Shown here: piece by piece, positions 33,984-42,827 of the stretch
Layout: each line of letters starts with the position of its first letter
Numbering within the stretch: position 1 is the stretch's first letter
Assembly (NCBI GenBank): GCA_050633105.1
Contig: JBOEFW010000043.1
Coordinates: 124,001-188,000 of the forward strand
From: Aureispira sp050633105
GTDB lineage: Bacteria; Bacteroidota; Bacteroidia; Chitinophagales; Saprospiraceae
Length of the DNA: 64,000 nt
Direction of reading: 5' to 3'
The notes under the pieces: generated by a model
Seen by the model: the letters and a program-made list of their open reading frames with translations, nothing else
What the model was told of the DNA's origin: nothing
Databases searched by the model: none
Made by a program: the position numbers and the translations under genes

Positions 33984-34394
33984 TTACTCCACAGACGTTT
34001 CTTTGGGTTGGTGAATAACCCATTGCCCGTTCTCTTGAATCAATTCAAAGGAGAAAGAAAGTGTGTTATCCTCTTGATGAGCACAGTTACAGGTCGCTGT
34101 GCGCTCTGTGGTGGTACAAGTATAGGCTAACTTATTGGCATCTTTTACGGTGGTGATGGCTTGAAAGTTATTTCCTTCTTGGTTCATCCTACTAAAAATC
34201 TCAGCCCCTTTGGTTAACAAATCTAAGTAAGGATCGGTCTCTCTAGAGGTGAATTTTTTGGCCTTGTCATACTCTTTAGCAGCTAACTTGGTCATAAATG
34301 CTTCACAGGTCTGTTCTGGAGAACGACTCTCTTCGCCTGTTCCACAACTATTGAATAAACCTCCAAAAAACAGGAGCAAGAATAGATATTTCAT
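33984..34394 (-). CDS. small lipoprotein, NTF2-like (DUF4878-like)
   Basis: 136 residues with a lipoprotein signal (MKYLFLLLFFGGLFNSC, lipid-attachment Cys17). The mature part shows the helix-strand pattern of NTF2-like DUF4878 proteins: SPEQTCEAFMTKLAAKEYDKAKKFTS, then late beta strands ending LIQENGQWVIHQP. Such domains bind small ligands or form pockets; no reaction is known. The neighbour at 34434 is a related type. It is part of the pheS operon, 39 nt after that gene. Confidence 0.65.
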   Translation of the reverse strand: MKYLFLLLFFGGLFNSCGTGEESRSPEQTCEAFMTKLAAKEYDKAKKFTSRETDPYLDLLTKGAEIFSRMNQEGNNFQAITTVKDANKLAYTCTTTERTATCNCAHQEDNTLSFSFELIQENGQWVIHQPKETSVE

Positions 34395-34433
34395 ACGATT
34401 GGTTTTATGGTGTAGAGCGATATAATCTCTAGT

Positions 34434-34826
34434 TTAGTAATCAAATTCCATTTGAACAAACCACTTTTGTTCTTGCTGAACCAAATTGATCATCCCTTCT
34501 CCTTCTGGTTGATAAGTTAAGTTACAACGTGTTTCTCCTTGTTTTTCCAAGCAATTGATTGTTTCTACAGGAATTTTATACGCCGCCAAGATGGTTTTTC
34601 GCTCTTCTTCACTAATCATATTAAGATTGGTACGAAAATTTTGCAAAGACTCCTTGCTAGAAGCACTAATATAACGTTCTACCAGATCAAAATCTTCTGC
34701 TTTCAGAGCCTCTAAAAAACCTTCTGCTGCTTCTTTGGGGCTATTCTGCTGCAAAGCTGCCTCTGTAGATTCGCAGGCCAATACCACTAAAACTAAAAAG
34801 AGAGAAAGGGCAATTAATAAACGCAT
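34434..34826 (-). CDS. small lipoprotein, NTF2-like (DUF4878-like)
   Basis: 130 residues with a lipoprotein signal ending at VVLAC (Cys18). Its mature part has SPKEAAEGFLEALKAEDFDLVERYIS and a final strand LVQQEQKWFVQMEF. The order matches the neighbour at 33984, so both look like diverged copies of one NTF2-like lipoprotein. It starts 23 nt after pheS and is almost surely co-transcribed with it. Function unknown. Confidence 0.65.
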   Translation of the reverse strand: MRLLIALSLFLVLVVLACESTEAALQQNSPKEAAEGFLEALKAEDFDLVERYISASSKESLQNFRTNLNMISEEERKTILAAYKIPVETINCLEKQGETRCNLTYQPEGEGMINLVQQEQKWFVQMEFDY

Positions 34827-34849
34827 AAATAAGGAGTTGTTCTTACAAA

Positions 34850-35887
34850 TTAAAAATTAGCAGTCCCGCTGAATTGTTTTAAGAAACGGACATCGTTCTC
34901 AAACAACAAACGAATATCGTCAATCTGGTACTTCAACATGGCAATACGTTCTACACCCATTCCAAAAGCAAAACCAGAATATTTATCAGGATCAATACCA
35001 CAATTGGTTAATACCGCAGGATCGACCATTCCACAACCCAAAATTTCTAACCAACCTGTTCCTTTTGTAATACGCTTGTCGGCTTCGGTTTCACAACCCC
35101 ACCACACATCTACTTCGGCACTAGGTTCTGTAAAAGGAAAGAAAGAGGGACGCATACGGATTTTTGTTGCTCCAAACATTTCTTTGGCGAAGTAATAAAT
35201 CGTTTGACGTAAGTCCGCAAAGCTTACTTTTTCGGCAATATACAAGCCTTCCACTTGGTGGAATTGACAGTGTGCTCTAGAAGAAATGGTTTCATTTCTA
35301 TACACCCGTCCTGGTGCGATAATACGAATCGGTGGTTCTTGGCTCATCATAACATGAGACTGTACCGAAGATGTATGCGTACGCAATAAGCGAGAAGGAT
35401 CATTTAAGATATAATAGGTATCCTGCATGTCGCGAGCAGGGTGGTCTTCGGGGGTGTTGAGAGCAGTAAAGTTGTGCCAATCATCCTCAATTTCGCTGTC
35501 CTCTGCAACAGTAAAGCCTAGACGATCAAAAATCTCAATCATCTGGTTGAGCACTAAAGAAACAGGGTGTCTAGACCCTAAAGGCATCGGCTCAGCAGGA
35601 GCTGTTAGATCCAATTCTTCCACCTCATTGGCGGCCTGTGTCATCAGGTTATCCTGTGCGGCTTGAAATTTGGCTTCCGCACCTTGCTTGACCACATTGA
35701 GCAATTGCCCATATTCTTTTTTGCGTTCATTGGGAATATTTCTAATCTCCCCAAACAAAGGCTTGATTTTATTTTTAGTGCCTAAATACTCAATTCTAAA
35801 GGCTTCCAATTGCTCTTTATCGGTAATAACAGCTGCTTCAATAGCTTGCTGCATCGTTTTTACGCGTTCAAATACTTCTAAATCCAT
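34850..35887 (-). CDS. pheS: phenylalanyl-tRNA synthetase alpha subunit
   Basis: Catalytic subunit of the (alpha-beta)2 PheRS that charges tRNA-Phe. The 345 residues match bacterial PheS: an N-terminal coiled coil (residues about 1-95), then the class II core. The core has motif 2 region GRVYRNETISSRAHCQFHQVEGL and RPSFFPFTEPSAEVDVWW, and motif 3 GFAFGMGVERIAMLKY. The Bacteroidota start MDLEVFERVKTM fits ATG 35887. pheT is not adjacent, which is usual in this phylum. The gene has a good promoter and leads an operon with two small lipoproteins, a YiiX-like hydrolase and an MBL-fold hydrolase. Confidence 0.95.
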   Translation of the reverse strand: MDLEVFERVKTMQQAIEAAVITDKEQLEAFRIEYLGTKNKIKPLFGEIRNIPNERKKEYGQLLNVVKQGAEAKFQAAQDNLMTQAANEVEELDLTAPAEPMPLGSRHPVSLVLNQMIEIFDRLGFTVAEDSEIEDDWHNFTALNTPEDHPARDMQDTYYILNDPSRLLRTHTSSVQSHVMMSQEPPIRIIAPGRVYRNETISSRAHCQFHQVEGLYIAEKVSFADLRQTIYYFAKEMFGATKIRMRPSFFPFTEPSAEVDVWWGCETEADKRITKGTGWLEILGCGMVDPAVLTNCGIDPDKYSGFAFGMGVERIAMLKYQIDDIRLLFENDVRFLKQFSGTANF

Positions 35888-35952
35888 AATGGTCTAATAC
35901 AATCCTTCTGGTGTCATATAAAAAGTAGCTTAACTACCCCTTGTTAAAGTAA

Positions 35953-35984
35953 CAAAAATAGGTTTTCTTTATGTAGTATCCAAA
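35953..35984 (-). promoter_or_regulatory. promoter of the pheS operon
   Basis: On the minus strand TTTG (35984-35981), a 20-nt spacer and TATTTTTG (35960-35953) match the Bacteroidota promoter. The predicted leader is about 60 nt. Confidence 0.75.
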
Positions 35985-36145
35985 AAACAGTTTATTCCTT
36001 CCTATGGTTCCTTATAGGAAGTATAGAATAAGAACACGTTAATAAAAATGCATTAAGGAGGAGAAACATCCCAGAGAGGAGGCTGTTTTAAAGAAAAAAA
36101 AGAAAATCTAATCTCTTTTATTTAAAAACTAAACAACACATCATT

Positions 36146-37213
36146 ATGAAATTACTTACTCTTTTAGGAACGTTATTCGTCGTCTTATGTCTACAACAGG
36201 ATGTCCAAGCGCAGCCAACAGGCAATGCTACCCGTTTCCAACAAGCGCAGCAACAAAATTATAAGAACGAATATGTGACCGAATTGGATGAACGCAATGC
36301 TTATGGAGGGCAATACAATTCTTCCAATACCAATGGTGGGACACAAGTTCCAGATAATATTCTTGGACCAGCTCAACTTCTTAATAATAAAACACTAGAA
36401 TTAACAGTCCGCGTACTCAGCAATAAAGCGGCTGATCGGTATGTGGCAATTTTTAATTTGACTCAAATTGCGAATACAGCCGAAGAAACCAATAAGTTAA
36501 TGAAAGAACGCGTAGATGGTTTTAAAGGCGCTTTACAAGGAATGGGCATTGAACAAGAGAACATTTATATTGATGTGGTGACCTTTATTCCATTGTATGA
36601 ATATGAGAAAGACAAGAAAATTTTCTCTAATAGAAACAATGAAGTTCCTAAAGGTTATGAATTGCAACAAAACATACATATTGCCTATACCAAAGCCGAC
36701 CAATTACGCGATATTATGACTAAAGCCGCCAAGTTTGAGGTGTTTGATTTGATTACGGTAGAATACCAAGTCAAAGACCATGAAGGCGTTTACGGTGCCA
36801 TGCGGGAGCGAGCAATGGCAAATATTGCCCAACAGTTGGAAGGGTATGAGAAAGAATTGGGAATCGATTTTAGTAAGGCAGATCGTTCTTTGGCAGAGTC
36901 TAAGCGCGTGGCCTATCCTTCAAGCCGTTATTCTAGTTATAAAGCCTTTGCGAATGTCTCAATGGGCAACATCAATGAGCGCAGCAAGACGCAAGATATG
37001 TATAAGCCAACAACGTATTATTATGACCAATTGAGAGCGGAGAGTTTTGATATTGTTATTGAACCAGAATTGCTAGAACCAGCGGTGCAATTTGTCTATG
37101 AATTGAGAATGCGGGTGATTTTGGATAGCCAACAAGTACCTAAGAACAACTATTTTTGGTTGACACCAGAAGGCGAAAAAGTTTATGTGCAACCTAATCC
37201 AACGGATCAATAA
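36146..37213 (+). CDS. secreted SIMPL-domain (DUF541) protein
   Basis: 355 residues with signal peptide MKLLTLLGTLFVVLCLQQDVQAQ. The mature protein has the SIMPL pattern: a strand TLELTVRVLSNKAADRYVAIFNLTQIANT, a helix LMKERVDGFKGALQGMGIEQENIYIDVVTF, then YELQQNIHIAYTKADQLRDIMTKA and a second helix AMRERAMANIAQQLEGYEKELG. SIMPL proteins are periplasmic or outer-membrane and mostly uncharacterised. The N-terminus also holds a long Gln/Asn-rich segment (29-60). It is divergent from pheS. No operon partner is seen. Confidence 0.75.
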   Translation: MKLLTLLGTLFVVLCLQQDVQAQPTGNATRFQQAQQQNYKNEYVTELDERNAYGGQYNSSNTNGGTQVPDNILGPAQLLNNKTLELTVRVLSNKAADRYVAIFNLTQIANTAEETNKLMKERVDGFKGALQGMGIEQENIYIDVVTFIPLYEYEKDKKIFSNRNNEVPKGYELQQNIHIAYTKADQLRDIMTKAAKFEVFDLITVEYQVKDHEGVYGAMRERAMANIAQQLEGYEKELGIDFSKADRSLAESKRVAYPSSRYSSYKAFANVSMGNINERSKTQDMYKPTTYYYDQLRAESFDIVIEPELLEPAVQFVYELRMRVILDSQQVPKNNYFWLTPEGEKVYVQPNPTDQ

Positions 37214-37360
37214 TTGAGAAGAGAAGCAACTATAATACAACAACTAGAAGGGAAGTCCCAGCTATACTACTTCCGACAAATCTAGAGGAAGAGAACAGGC
37301 ACTGGTGCCTTTGGCGCAGGTTCAGAAAGTTTTTGAAACCCAAGCAGCATCAAAAAGTTG

Positions 37361-37630
37361 ATGAAACTAAAGTACTTAGATTTGAGTTACTTATCCTACG
37401 ATATAACATTTAATGAAGTGCAAGGGTACAACGACTTGTTTGATGTGTCTGACAAGGGAGTACCAGAAGGTTTGTCTCGAATTAAAATTTATGGCTGGGA
37501 GTGGCTCAAAGAAATGACCCAACTCCAAGAGTTTACTTTTAAACATGTTGAACCTTATGCGTTTACGGACATAGAACGCAAGGAATTGCAAGCCGCTTTG
37601 CCCAATTGTAAATTGGTATTAGAAGACTAA
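37361..37630 (+). CDS. short leucine-rich-repeat-like protein or fragment
   Basis: About 89 residues from ATG 37361; a TTG directly before it is an alternative. The motifs LKYLDLSYLSYD and LKEMTQLQEFTFKHVEPYAF look like leucine-rich repeat units, and the tail ERKELQAALPNCKLVLED is the typical end of Bacteroidota LRR proteins (ALPNCKI). A complete LRR domain would need more repeats and an N-terminal part, so this may be a fragment of a longer gene. An in-frame stop at 37334 blocks extension. The 145 nt before it carry no recognised LRR sequence. Confidence 0.5.
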   Translation: MKLKYLDLSYLSYDITFNEVQGYNDLFDVSDKGVPEGLSRIKIYGWEWLKEMTQLQEFTFKHVEPYAFTDIERKELQAALPNCKLVLED

Positions 37631-37696
37631 TACTCGCAAAAGCAACCATTTCCTCAAAATAACAGAGTCCACAGCGCGTTTTTTTTTCTAAAATAC

Positions 37697-37704
37697 TATT
37701 TTTG
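37697..37704 (+). promoter_or_regulatory. -7 element TATTTTTG before glyS
   Basis: Matches TAnnTTTG 83 nt before the glyS start. A poly-T stretch occupies the -33 position, so only the -7 half is supported. Confidence 0.5.
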
Positions 37705-37786
37705 TAGCTTGAAAATAGCTCAGGTGACAATTGTGACCACGCTATTCTATTTTTAAGACTATTATCTATCTCAATATAACAACAAA

Positions 37787-39349
37787 ATGGCTGATCAATC
37801 AACCACAGTAACCTTTAGTGAAATTGTTTCTTACTGTAAGAAAAATGCTTACGTTTATCAATCTAGTGACATTTATGGTGGTCTAAGCGCCGTTTATGAT
37901 TATGGCCCTTATGGTATTCTATTGAAGAATAACTTAAAGCAATATTGGTGGCGTTCTATGGTGCAAATGCACGAGGAAATTGTAGGAATAGATTCTGCTA
38001 TTTTTATGGAACCTACTGTCTGGAAAGCTTCTGGACATGTGGATGCTTTTAGCGATCCATTGATTGACAACAAAGATTCTAAAAAAAGGTATCGTGCTGA
38101 TACCTTGATTGAGGATTATATTGAGGCCAAGATTAATAAGAAAATCAAAAAGGATGTAGAGAAAGCTCGCAAACGTTTTGGAGACAGTTTTGATGAAGTG
38201 CAATTTAGAGCGACAGACAAGCGCACCTTAGATCGTCAAGGAAAGGCAGATGCTATTCTTGATAGAATGAATACGGCTTTGAATGCAGGTGAATTAGGAG
38301 CGGTAAAAGCGTTGATTGAAGAATTAGGAATCACGTGCCCAGATACAGGTTCTAAAAATTGGACAGATGTACGGGAGTTCAATTTGATGTTCTCTACCCA
38401 AGGAGGAGGTGCAACAAGTGGTGATAAATTGTACTTGCGTCCAGAAACAGCGCAAGGTATTTTTGTCAATTTCTTGAATGTCTTAAATACCTCTCGTCAA
38501 AAAGTACCGTTTGGAATTGCTCAAATTGGTAAGGCGTTTAGAAACGAGATTGTCGCCCGTCAATTTATCTTTAGAATGCGAGAGTTTGAGCAAATGGAAA
38601 TGCAATTTTTTGTGCGCCCTGGCGCTCAAAAAGAATTCTATGAGCAATGGAAAGCAAAACGCATGAAGTGGCATGAAGTCTTAGGGACTAAAACCGAAAA
38701 ATTGCGTTTTCATGACCACGAGAAATTGGCACATTATGCAGATGCTGCTGCGGATATTGAGTTTGAATTTCCCTTTGGATTCAAAGAATTAGAAGGTATT
38801 CACTCGCGCACAGATTTTGACCTCAAAGCACATGAGGAACATTCTGGTAAGAAATTAACCTATTATGATCCAGAACTAAAAGAGAGCTATACACCTTACG
38901 TGGTGGAAACTTCTATTGGTTGTGATCGTTTGTTCTTGTCTGTTTTGAGTAATTGTTATGCGGTAGAACAAGTACCAGATGCCAATGGTGTTTTAAAAGA
39001 GCGTGTTGTTTTGCGTTTCCATCCAGCGATTGCTCCTGTTAAATGTGCTGTTTTGCCTTTAGTGAAGAAAGAAGAAGAACTAACAGACAAAGCAAGAGCA
39101 ATTTTTAATCAGTTGAAATACTCTTTTGAGTGCCAATACGATGAGAAAGATTCTATTGGTAAGCGTTACCGTCGTCAAGATGAATTGGGAACTCCTTTCT
39201 GTATTACAATTGATGGTCAAACCTTGGAAGATGGAACAGTTACGATGCGGGAAAGAGACAGCATGAAGCAAGAACGTATTGCGGTAGAAGATTTGGAGAA
39301 AATGATCAGTGAGCAAGTAGATATGCGTCACTTATTAAAACAACTTTAG
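37787..39349 (+). CDS. glyS: glycyl-tRNA synthetase (dimeric class II)
   Basis: Charges tRNA-Gly. The 520 residues fit the alpha2 (archaeal/eukaryal-like) GlyRS found in Bacteroidota, not the two-subunit form. Class II core sequences are visible: LYLRPETAQGIFVNFLNV, FGIAQIGKAFRNEIVARQFIFRMREFEQME (motif 2) and VVETSIGCDRLFLSVL (motif 3). The C-terminal anticodon-binding domain follows (VLPLVKKEEELTDKARAIF). ATG 37787. A -7 box precedes it. No direct partner. Confidence 0.95.
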   Translation: MADQSTTVTFSEIVSYCKKNAYVYQSSDIYGGLSAVYDYGPYGILLKNNLKQYWWRSMVQMHEEIVGIDSAIFMEPTVWKASGHVDAFSDPLIDNKDSKKRYRADTLIEDYIEAKINKKIKKDVEKARKRFGDSFDEVQFRATDKRTLDRQGKADAILDRMNTALNAGELGAVKALIEELGITCPDTGSKNWTDVREFNLMFSTQGGGATSGDKLYLRPETAQGIFVNFLNVLNTSRQKVPFGIAQIGKAFRNEIVARQFIFRMREFEQMEMQFFVRPGAQKEFYEQWKAKRMKWHEVLGTKTEKLRFHDHEKLAHYADAAADIEFEFPFGFKELEGIHSRTDFDLKAHEEHSGKKLTYYDPELKESYTPYVVETSIGCDRLFLSVLSNCYAVEQVPDANGVLKERVVLRFHPAIAPVKCAVLPLVKKEEELTDKARAIFNQLKYSFECQYDEKDSIGKRYRRQDELGTPFCITIDGQTLEDGTVTMRERDSMKQERIAVEDLEKMISEQVDMRHLLKQL

Positions 39350-39478
39350 AAGCTACCTGTCTTTAAGAGGGATTTTGAGTAGAGCGGGAACAAGTATTTA
39401 GGCCTTGATATTCTTAATAAAAGGAGGGCTAAAAGTTTGTTTTGTAGCTTTTTGTAACCAAAAATCCGTTTTAAATGC

Positions 39479-39486
39479 TATTTTTG
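39479..39486 (+). promoter_or_regulatory. -7 element TATTTTTG before the OmpA-TSP3 gene
   Basis: Matches TAnnTTTG about 94 nt before the start at 39580; a TTTG at 39451-39454 is 24 nt upstream, slightly long. A 7-bp hairpin (39519-39525 and 39530-39536) lies in the leader. Confidence 0.5.
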
Positions 39487-39579
39487 TAGTTGCTTCTCGC
39501 TTAATGGGTTACTTTCTACTTGATTTTGTAATCAAGATTGTAAAACAAAACAAGCACCACCATAATTTTAAACAGAACC

Positions 39580-40986
39580 ATGAGAATACAATTCTTAATC
39601 TTTTATGCCGTTGCTTTTTCGTTACTGTTGAGTTGTGGCTCCACCAAAGGAACCACTAAATCAGACGATAATGCTGTAGCTAGTAATGATCGAAAAGCGC
39701 CTGATGCCGATTACGATGGCGTCCCCAATGATGTAGACCAATGTCCTTACATCTTTGGAACAGCGCGTACCTTTGGTTGCCCTGACGCTGATTCGGATGG
39801 TATCCAAGATGCGGAAGATCGCTGTCCTGATGATAAAGGTTATGCCAACTTAATGGGTTGCTTGGATAGGGATTATGATGGAGTCATTGATCCAGAAGAT
39901 CAATGCCCTGATGCTTATGGTGAACGAGAAACAGGTTGCCCAGATATTGATCCTTCTGATTTAGATGGTGATGGGGTGAAAAATGAGCAAGATGAATGTC
40001 CTCAATTAAGAGGGCTCTTTACAGCCAATGGTTGTCCTGATAAGGATGGCGATGGCATCAAGGATGAATTGGATGCTTGTCCTGAATTATTTGGCGTAGC
40101 AGAATACGATGGTTGTCCATTGGCAATTGGTGATATGATGGAGTTAGCGCGTTTGTACGGACACCCTGCAAAAGCTAATGGTTTGGCAGAGCGAGGTTAC
40201 TACAAAAGTTATGATGGTAAATTATACGACAGAAACGATAAGCTAGTAACCGTTGTTGCAGGAGATATTGTGGATGAGGGCGGTACTTTTATTTCTGAAA
40301 CCAAAAGCTATCTTTTTGATAGAGATGGTTACATTAGAAACACCGATGACTTGTTAGTAAGAATCGACGATGAAGGCTATGCTTTTACCAGCGATGGCGT
40401 CATTACGACAGAAAGAAGAGTGAATGGCACTACTATTAGAGATGGAAGAATTAATGTTGGCGATGATGGAACTTTACCTACTCGTCCAGGTGGCGGCGGT
40501 AATACCCGCATCAATGATAAAAATTACAACCAGAATCCTGGTGCCGTTAGTGTAGGAGGGAATCCTAATAACAGCGATATTTATGATAACCCTGTAAACG
40601 AAGTGCCTCTTTCTCCTACAGAAGCAGCTAATTGTAACCGCATTAATCTACAGACCTTAACAGCAGCTATCTATTTTGATTATGATGCTGCTGGGGCTGA
40701 CCAATCTTCTTTGCGCCAGCTTAATCGTGTAGTTGATGCTATGCAAAAATGTGCGCGTCTAGAATTGCAAGTTGGTGGTCACGCGGATAGTGATGGTAGT
40801 TCCAATTACAATAAAAAATTATCAGAACGTCGCGCAAAAGCGGTTCTTAAATACATCATGGGTAAAGGAATTAGTGATCGCCGTCTTAAGTATAATGCTT
40901 ATGGAGAGCAATATCCTATGAGTGATAACAACACAGAAGCAGGAAAACAAAGAAATCGCCGCGCAGAAATAAAAGTAACGCGTTAG
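39580..40986 (+). CDS. OmpA-family lipoprotein with thrombospondin type 3 repeats
   Basis: 468 residues. The signal ends with LLLSCGS, a lipobox (Cys20), so it is an outer-membrane lipoprotein. Residues about 40-180 contain five calcium-binding TSP3-like repeats (DADYDGVPNDVDQCP, DADSDGIQDAEDRCP, DRDYDGVIDPEDQCP and others). A Gly/Asp-rich middle follows, then an OmpA C-terminal peptidoglycan-binding domain (IYFDYDAAGADQSSLRQLNR ... GGHADSDGSSNYNKKLSERRAKAV ... NRRAEIKV). It links the outer membrane to the wall. It has its own -7 box and a strong terminator at 41015, so it is monocistronic. Confidence 0.9.
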   Translation: MRIQFLIFYAVAFSLLLSCGSTKGTTKSDDNAVASNDRKAPDADYDGVPNDVDQCPYIFGTARTFGCPDADSDGIQDAEDRCPDDKGYANLMGCLDRDYDGVIDPEDQCPDAYGERETGCPDIDPSDLDGDGVKNEQDECPQLRGLFTANGCPDKDGDGIKDELDACPELFGVAEYDGCPLAIGDMMELARLYGHPAKANGLAERGYYKSYDGKLYDRNDKLVTVVAGDIVDEGGTFISETKSYLFDRDGYIRNTDDLLVRIDDEGYAFTSDGVITTERRVNGTTIRDGRINVGDDGTLPTRPGGGGNTRINDKNYNQNPGAVSVGGNPNNSDIYDNPVNEVPLSPTEAANCNRINLQTLTAAIYFDYDAAGADQSSLRQLNRVVDAMQKCARLELQVGGHADSDGSSNYNKKLSERRAKAVLKYIMGKGISDRRLKYNAYGEQYPMSDNNTEAGKQRNRRAEIKVTR

Positions 40987-41014
40987 GTAGAGTTAAGATA
41001 CAGTACCATTTTAT

Positions 41015-41057
41015 AGAGATGTTGCCCAATAATAAATGGGCAGCATCTCTTTTTTTT
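41015..41057 (+). terminator. terminator of the OmpA-TSP3 gene
   Basis: Perfect 14-bp stem (41015-41028 AGAGATGTTGCCCA and 41037-41050), then seven or more T, 28 nt after the stop. Confidence 0.9.
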
Positions 41058-41150
41058 GTTTTTTGCTCCTGAAAAAGAGGCCGAAGATCAAGAAATGGCT
41101 TTATAAGCACTTCTTTGTGACTGTTCCCTGTTATTTTAGACAACTTCTTG

Positions 41151-41158
41151 TACTTTTG
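41151..41158 (+). promoter_or_regulatory. -7 element TACTTTTG before the WecA-like gene
   Basis: Matches TAnnTTTG 121 nt before the start at 41279. No well-placed -33 element was seen. Confidence 0.4.
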
Positions 41159-41278
41159 AGGACTGGCTTTGAAAACAAAGTCTAGGATCACCATCAACAA
41201 TCGCCCCTTACTATCTAGATTATCTGATGTTCTCCTTCCCCTATAGAATAAACGAGGAGACGAACCAAGTGTGCCACG

Positions 41279-42334
41279 ATGTACGATATTATACCTGCTT
41301 TTTTAACCGCTTTTTTGATCACCTATTTTGCTATCCCTTCTATTATTAAAATAGCAGAGGTCAAAAACTTAGTGGATGAACCTGGGGAACGCCGATCCCA
41401 TTCCAAGAGTGTCCCTACATTGGGTGGCTTAGGAATTTTTGCAGGGTTAATTTTCTCCACAACTTTTTGGGTGCCTTTTCATGCACAACCTTCCCATTTG
41501 CAGTATATGCTTTGTGCTTTTATTGTGATTTTTCTCATTGGCGCCAAAGACGATATTATCCCCTTAACCCCTTCCAAGAAATTTGCGGGGCAGTTATTTG
41601 CTGCCTTTCTATTGGTCTACTTTGCTAAGATTCAATTATCTAGCCTATACGGCATTTTTGGAATTTATGAAATCCCTGATTTGATAGGCATTCCCTTGAC
41701 CATTTTTACCATGGTGGTAATTATCAACGCCTTCAATTTGATTGATGGGATTAATGCCTTGTCAGGAACAATTGGTTGTATTATTTGTGGAACCTTTGGT
41801 TATTGGTTTTATGCCGTTGGACGACCAGATTTAGCCATCTTGTCAGGAGCTCTAGCAGGTTCTTTAGTCGCTTTTTTACGGTATAATCTAGCGGCTGAAA
41901 TTTTTATGGGAGACACCGGCTCTTTGTTAATTGGTTTGACGGCTTCGATTTTGGCGGTTTCCTTCATTCAAGAAAATATTATTTACAAGAACCAGTATAG
42001 TGTGCAATCTGTTCCTGCTGTTGCCATAGGCATTTTAGTGATTCCTTTGTTTGACACCTTACGCGTCTTCACCTTGCGTATTCTTAAAGGCCGATCTCCT
42101 TTTCATCCCGATCGCACACACATTCATCATTTGTTATTGGATTTGGGCTGTAGCCATTTACAGGCCACAGGGATTTTGGGAACAGTGAATCTGTTTTTTA
42201 TAGCGGGAGTTTTTACCTTTCAAGACATGGGAACCTTACCTTTATTGGGAGGGATTGCCTTGCTAGGAATAATCTTGACAGGAATAGTGGAAGGGCTGTT
42301 ACAGCGCAAAAAAACTCAGGAACATCATGCTTAA
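41279..42334 (+). CDS. wecA: WecA/MraY-family undecaprenyl-phosphate GlcNAc-1-phosphate transferase
   Basis: Polytopic inner-membrane enzyme that starts a polysaccharide by moving a sugar-1-phosphate from a UDP-sugar to undecaprenyl phosphate. The 351 residues carry the family signatures: GAKDDIIPLTPSKKFAGQ (Asp91, Asp92), NAFNLIDGINALSG (Asp156), FMGDTGSLLIGL (Asp212) and HPDRTHIHHLLL, typical of WecA/TagO rather than MraY. About ten helices. As first gene of the locus it likely initiates the polymer made by the genes downstream, but the sugar is not known; GlcNAc is the common case. It overlaps fluC by 8 nt. Confidence 0.88.
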   Translation: MYDIIPAFLTAFLITYFAIPSIIKIAEVKNLVDEPGERRSHSKSVPTLGGLGIFAGLIFSTTFWVPFHAQPSHLQYMLCAFIVIFLIGAKDDIIPLTPSKKFAGQLFAAFLLVYFAKIQLSSLYGIFGIYEIPDLIGIPLTIFTMVVIINAFNLIDGINALSGTIGCIICGTFGYWFYAVGRPDLAILSGALAGSLVAFLRYNLAAEIFMGDTGSLLIGLTASILAVSFIQENIIYKNQYSVQSVPAVAIGILVIPLFDTLRVFTLRILKGRSPFHPDRTHIHHLLLDLGCSHLQATGILGTVNLFFIAGVFTFQDMGTLPLLGGIALLGIILTGIVEGLLQRKKTQEHHA

Positions 42335-42695
42335 TTGGGTCGCTGTATTTGTAGGAGGCGGCCTAGGAAGCTTATGCCGTTATAGTCTAAGTCAATATAT
42401 GAATAGCACAACCTTCCCTTGGGCTACCCTGATGGCTAATGGTTTAGCTTGTTTGGTATTGGGATTAGTAACAGGATACAGCAGCCGTTATGGATGGAGT
42501 GCTCCTTGGAAATTATTAGCAGCAACTGGTTTTTGTGGTGGCTTTAGTACCTTTAGTACCTTTTCTGGCGAGGCTTTTGTTTTGGGAGAAGAGGGATTGC
42601 ATTGGAGTGCTTTAGCGTATGTTTTTATTAGTCTATTCTTAGGTTTATCTGCCTTTTATATCGGACTTTTTTGGAGTAATAATAATAGTGTTTAA
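42327..42695 (+). CDS. crcB: fluoride channel Fluc/CrcB
   Basis: A small four-helix protein of 122 residues that exports fluoride as a dual-topology dimer. Family marks are GGGLGSLCRYSLSQ, the conserved Asn in LMANGLACLVLG, and the Phe-box/Ser-Thr track GFCGGFSTFSTFSGEAF. It overlaps the wecA-like gene by 8 nt and so shares its transcript; the main polysaccharide promoter lies after it. No fluoride riboswitch was seen upstream, as it is internal to an operon. Start ATG 42327. Confidence 0.93.
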   Translation: MLNWVAVFVGGGLGSLCRYSLSQYMNSTTFPWATLMANGLACLVLGLVTGYSSRYGWSAPWKLLAATGFCGGFSTFSTFSGEAFVLGEEGLHWSALAYVFISLFLGLSAFYIGLFWSNNNSV

Positions 42696-42731
42696 GGCCT
42701 TTCTTGCAACTGCAAAAAGCAGAGAGAATCT

Positions 42732-42761
42732 TTTGTTATTCAGTGCTAAAGCCTATCTTTG
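42732..42761 (+). promoter_or_regulatory. promoter of the polysaccharide operon
   Basis: TTTG (42732-42735), an 18-nt spacer and TATCTTTG (42754-42761): a full match to the Bacteroidota promoter, 67 nt before the start of the ABC permease. It would drive the 19-kb operon that follows. Confidence 0.8.
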
Positions 42762-42827
42762 CTCCCCCCACTATTGTTAATCACCCATCGATATTAACTT
42801 TATAAACTCTATAAGAAAGACAATTGC

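Noticed and set aside
39405..39659. 84-codon open frame overlapping the OmpA-TSP3 leader
   Set aside because: It covers the promoter and overlaps the lipoprotein start in another frame; composition is not protein-like.
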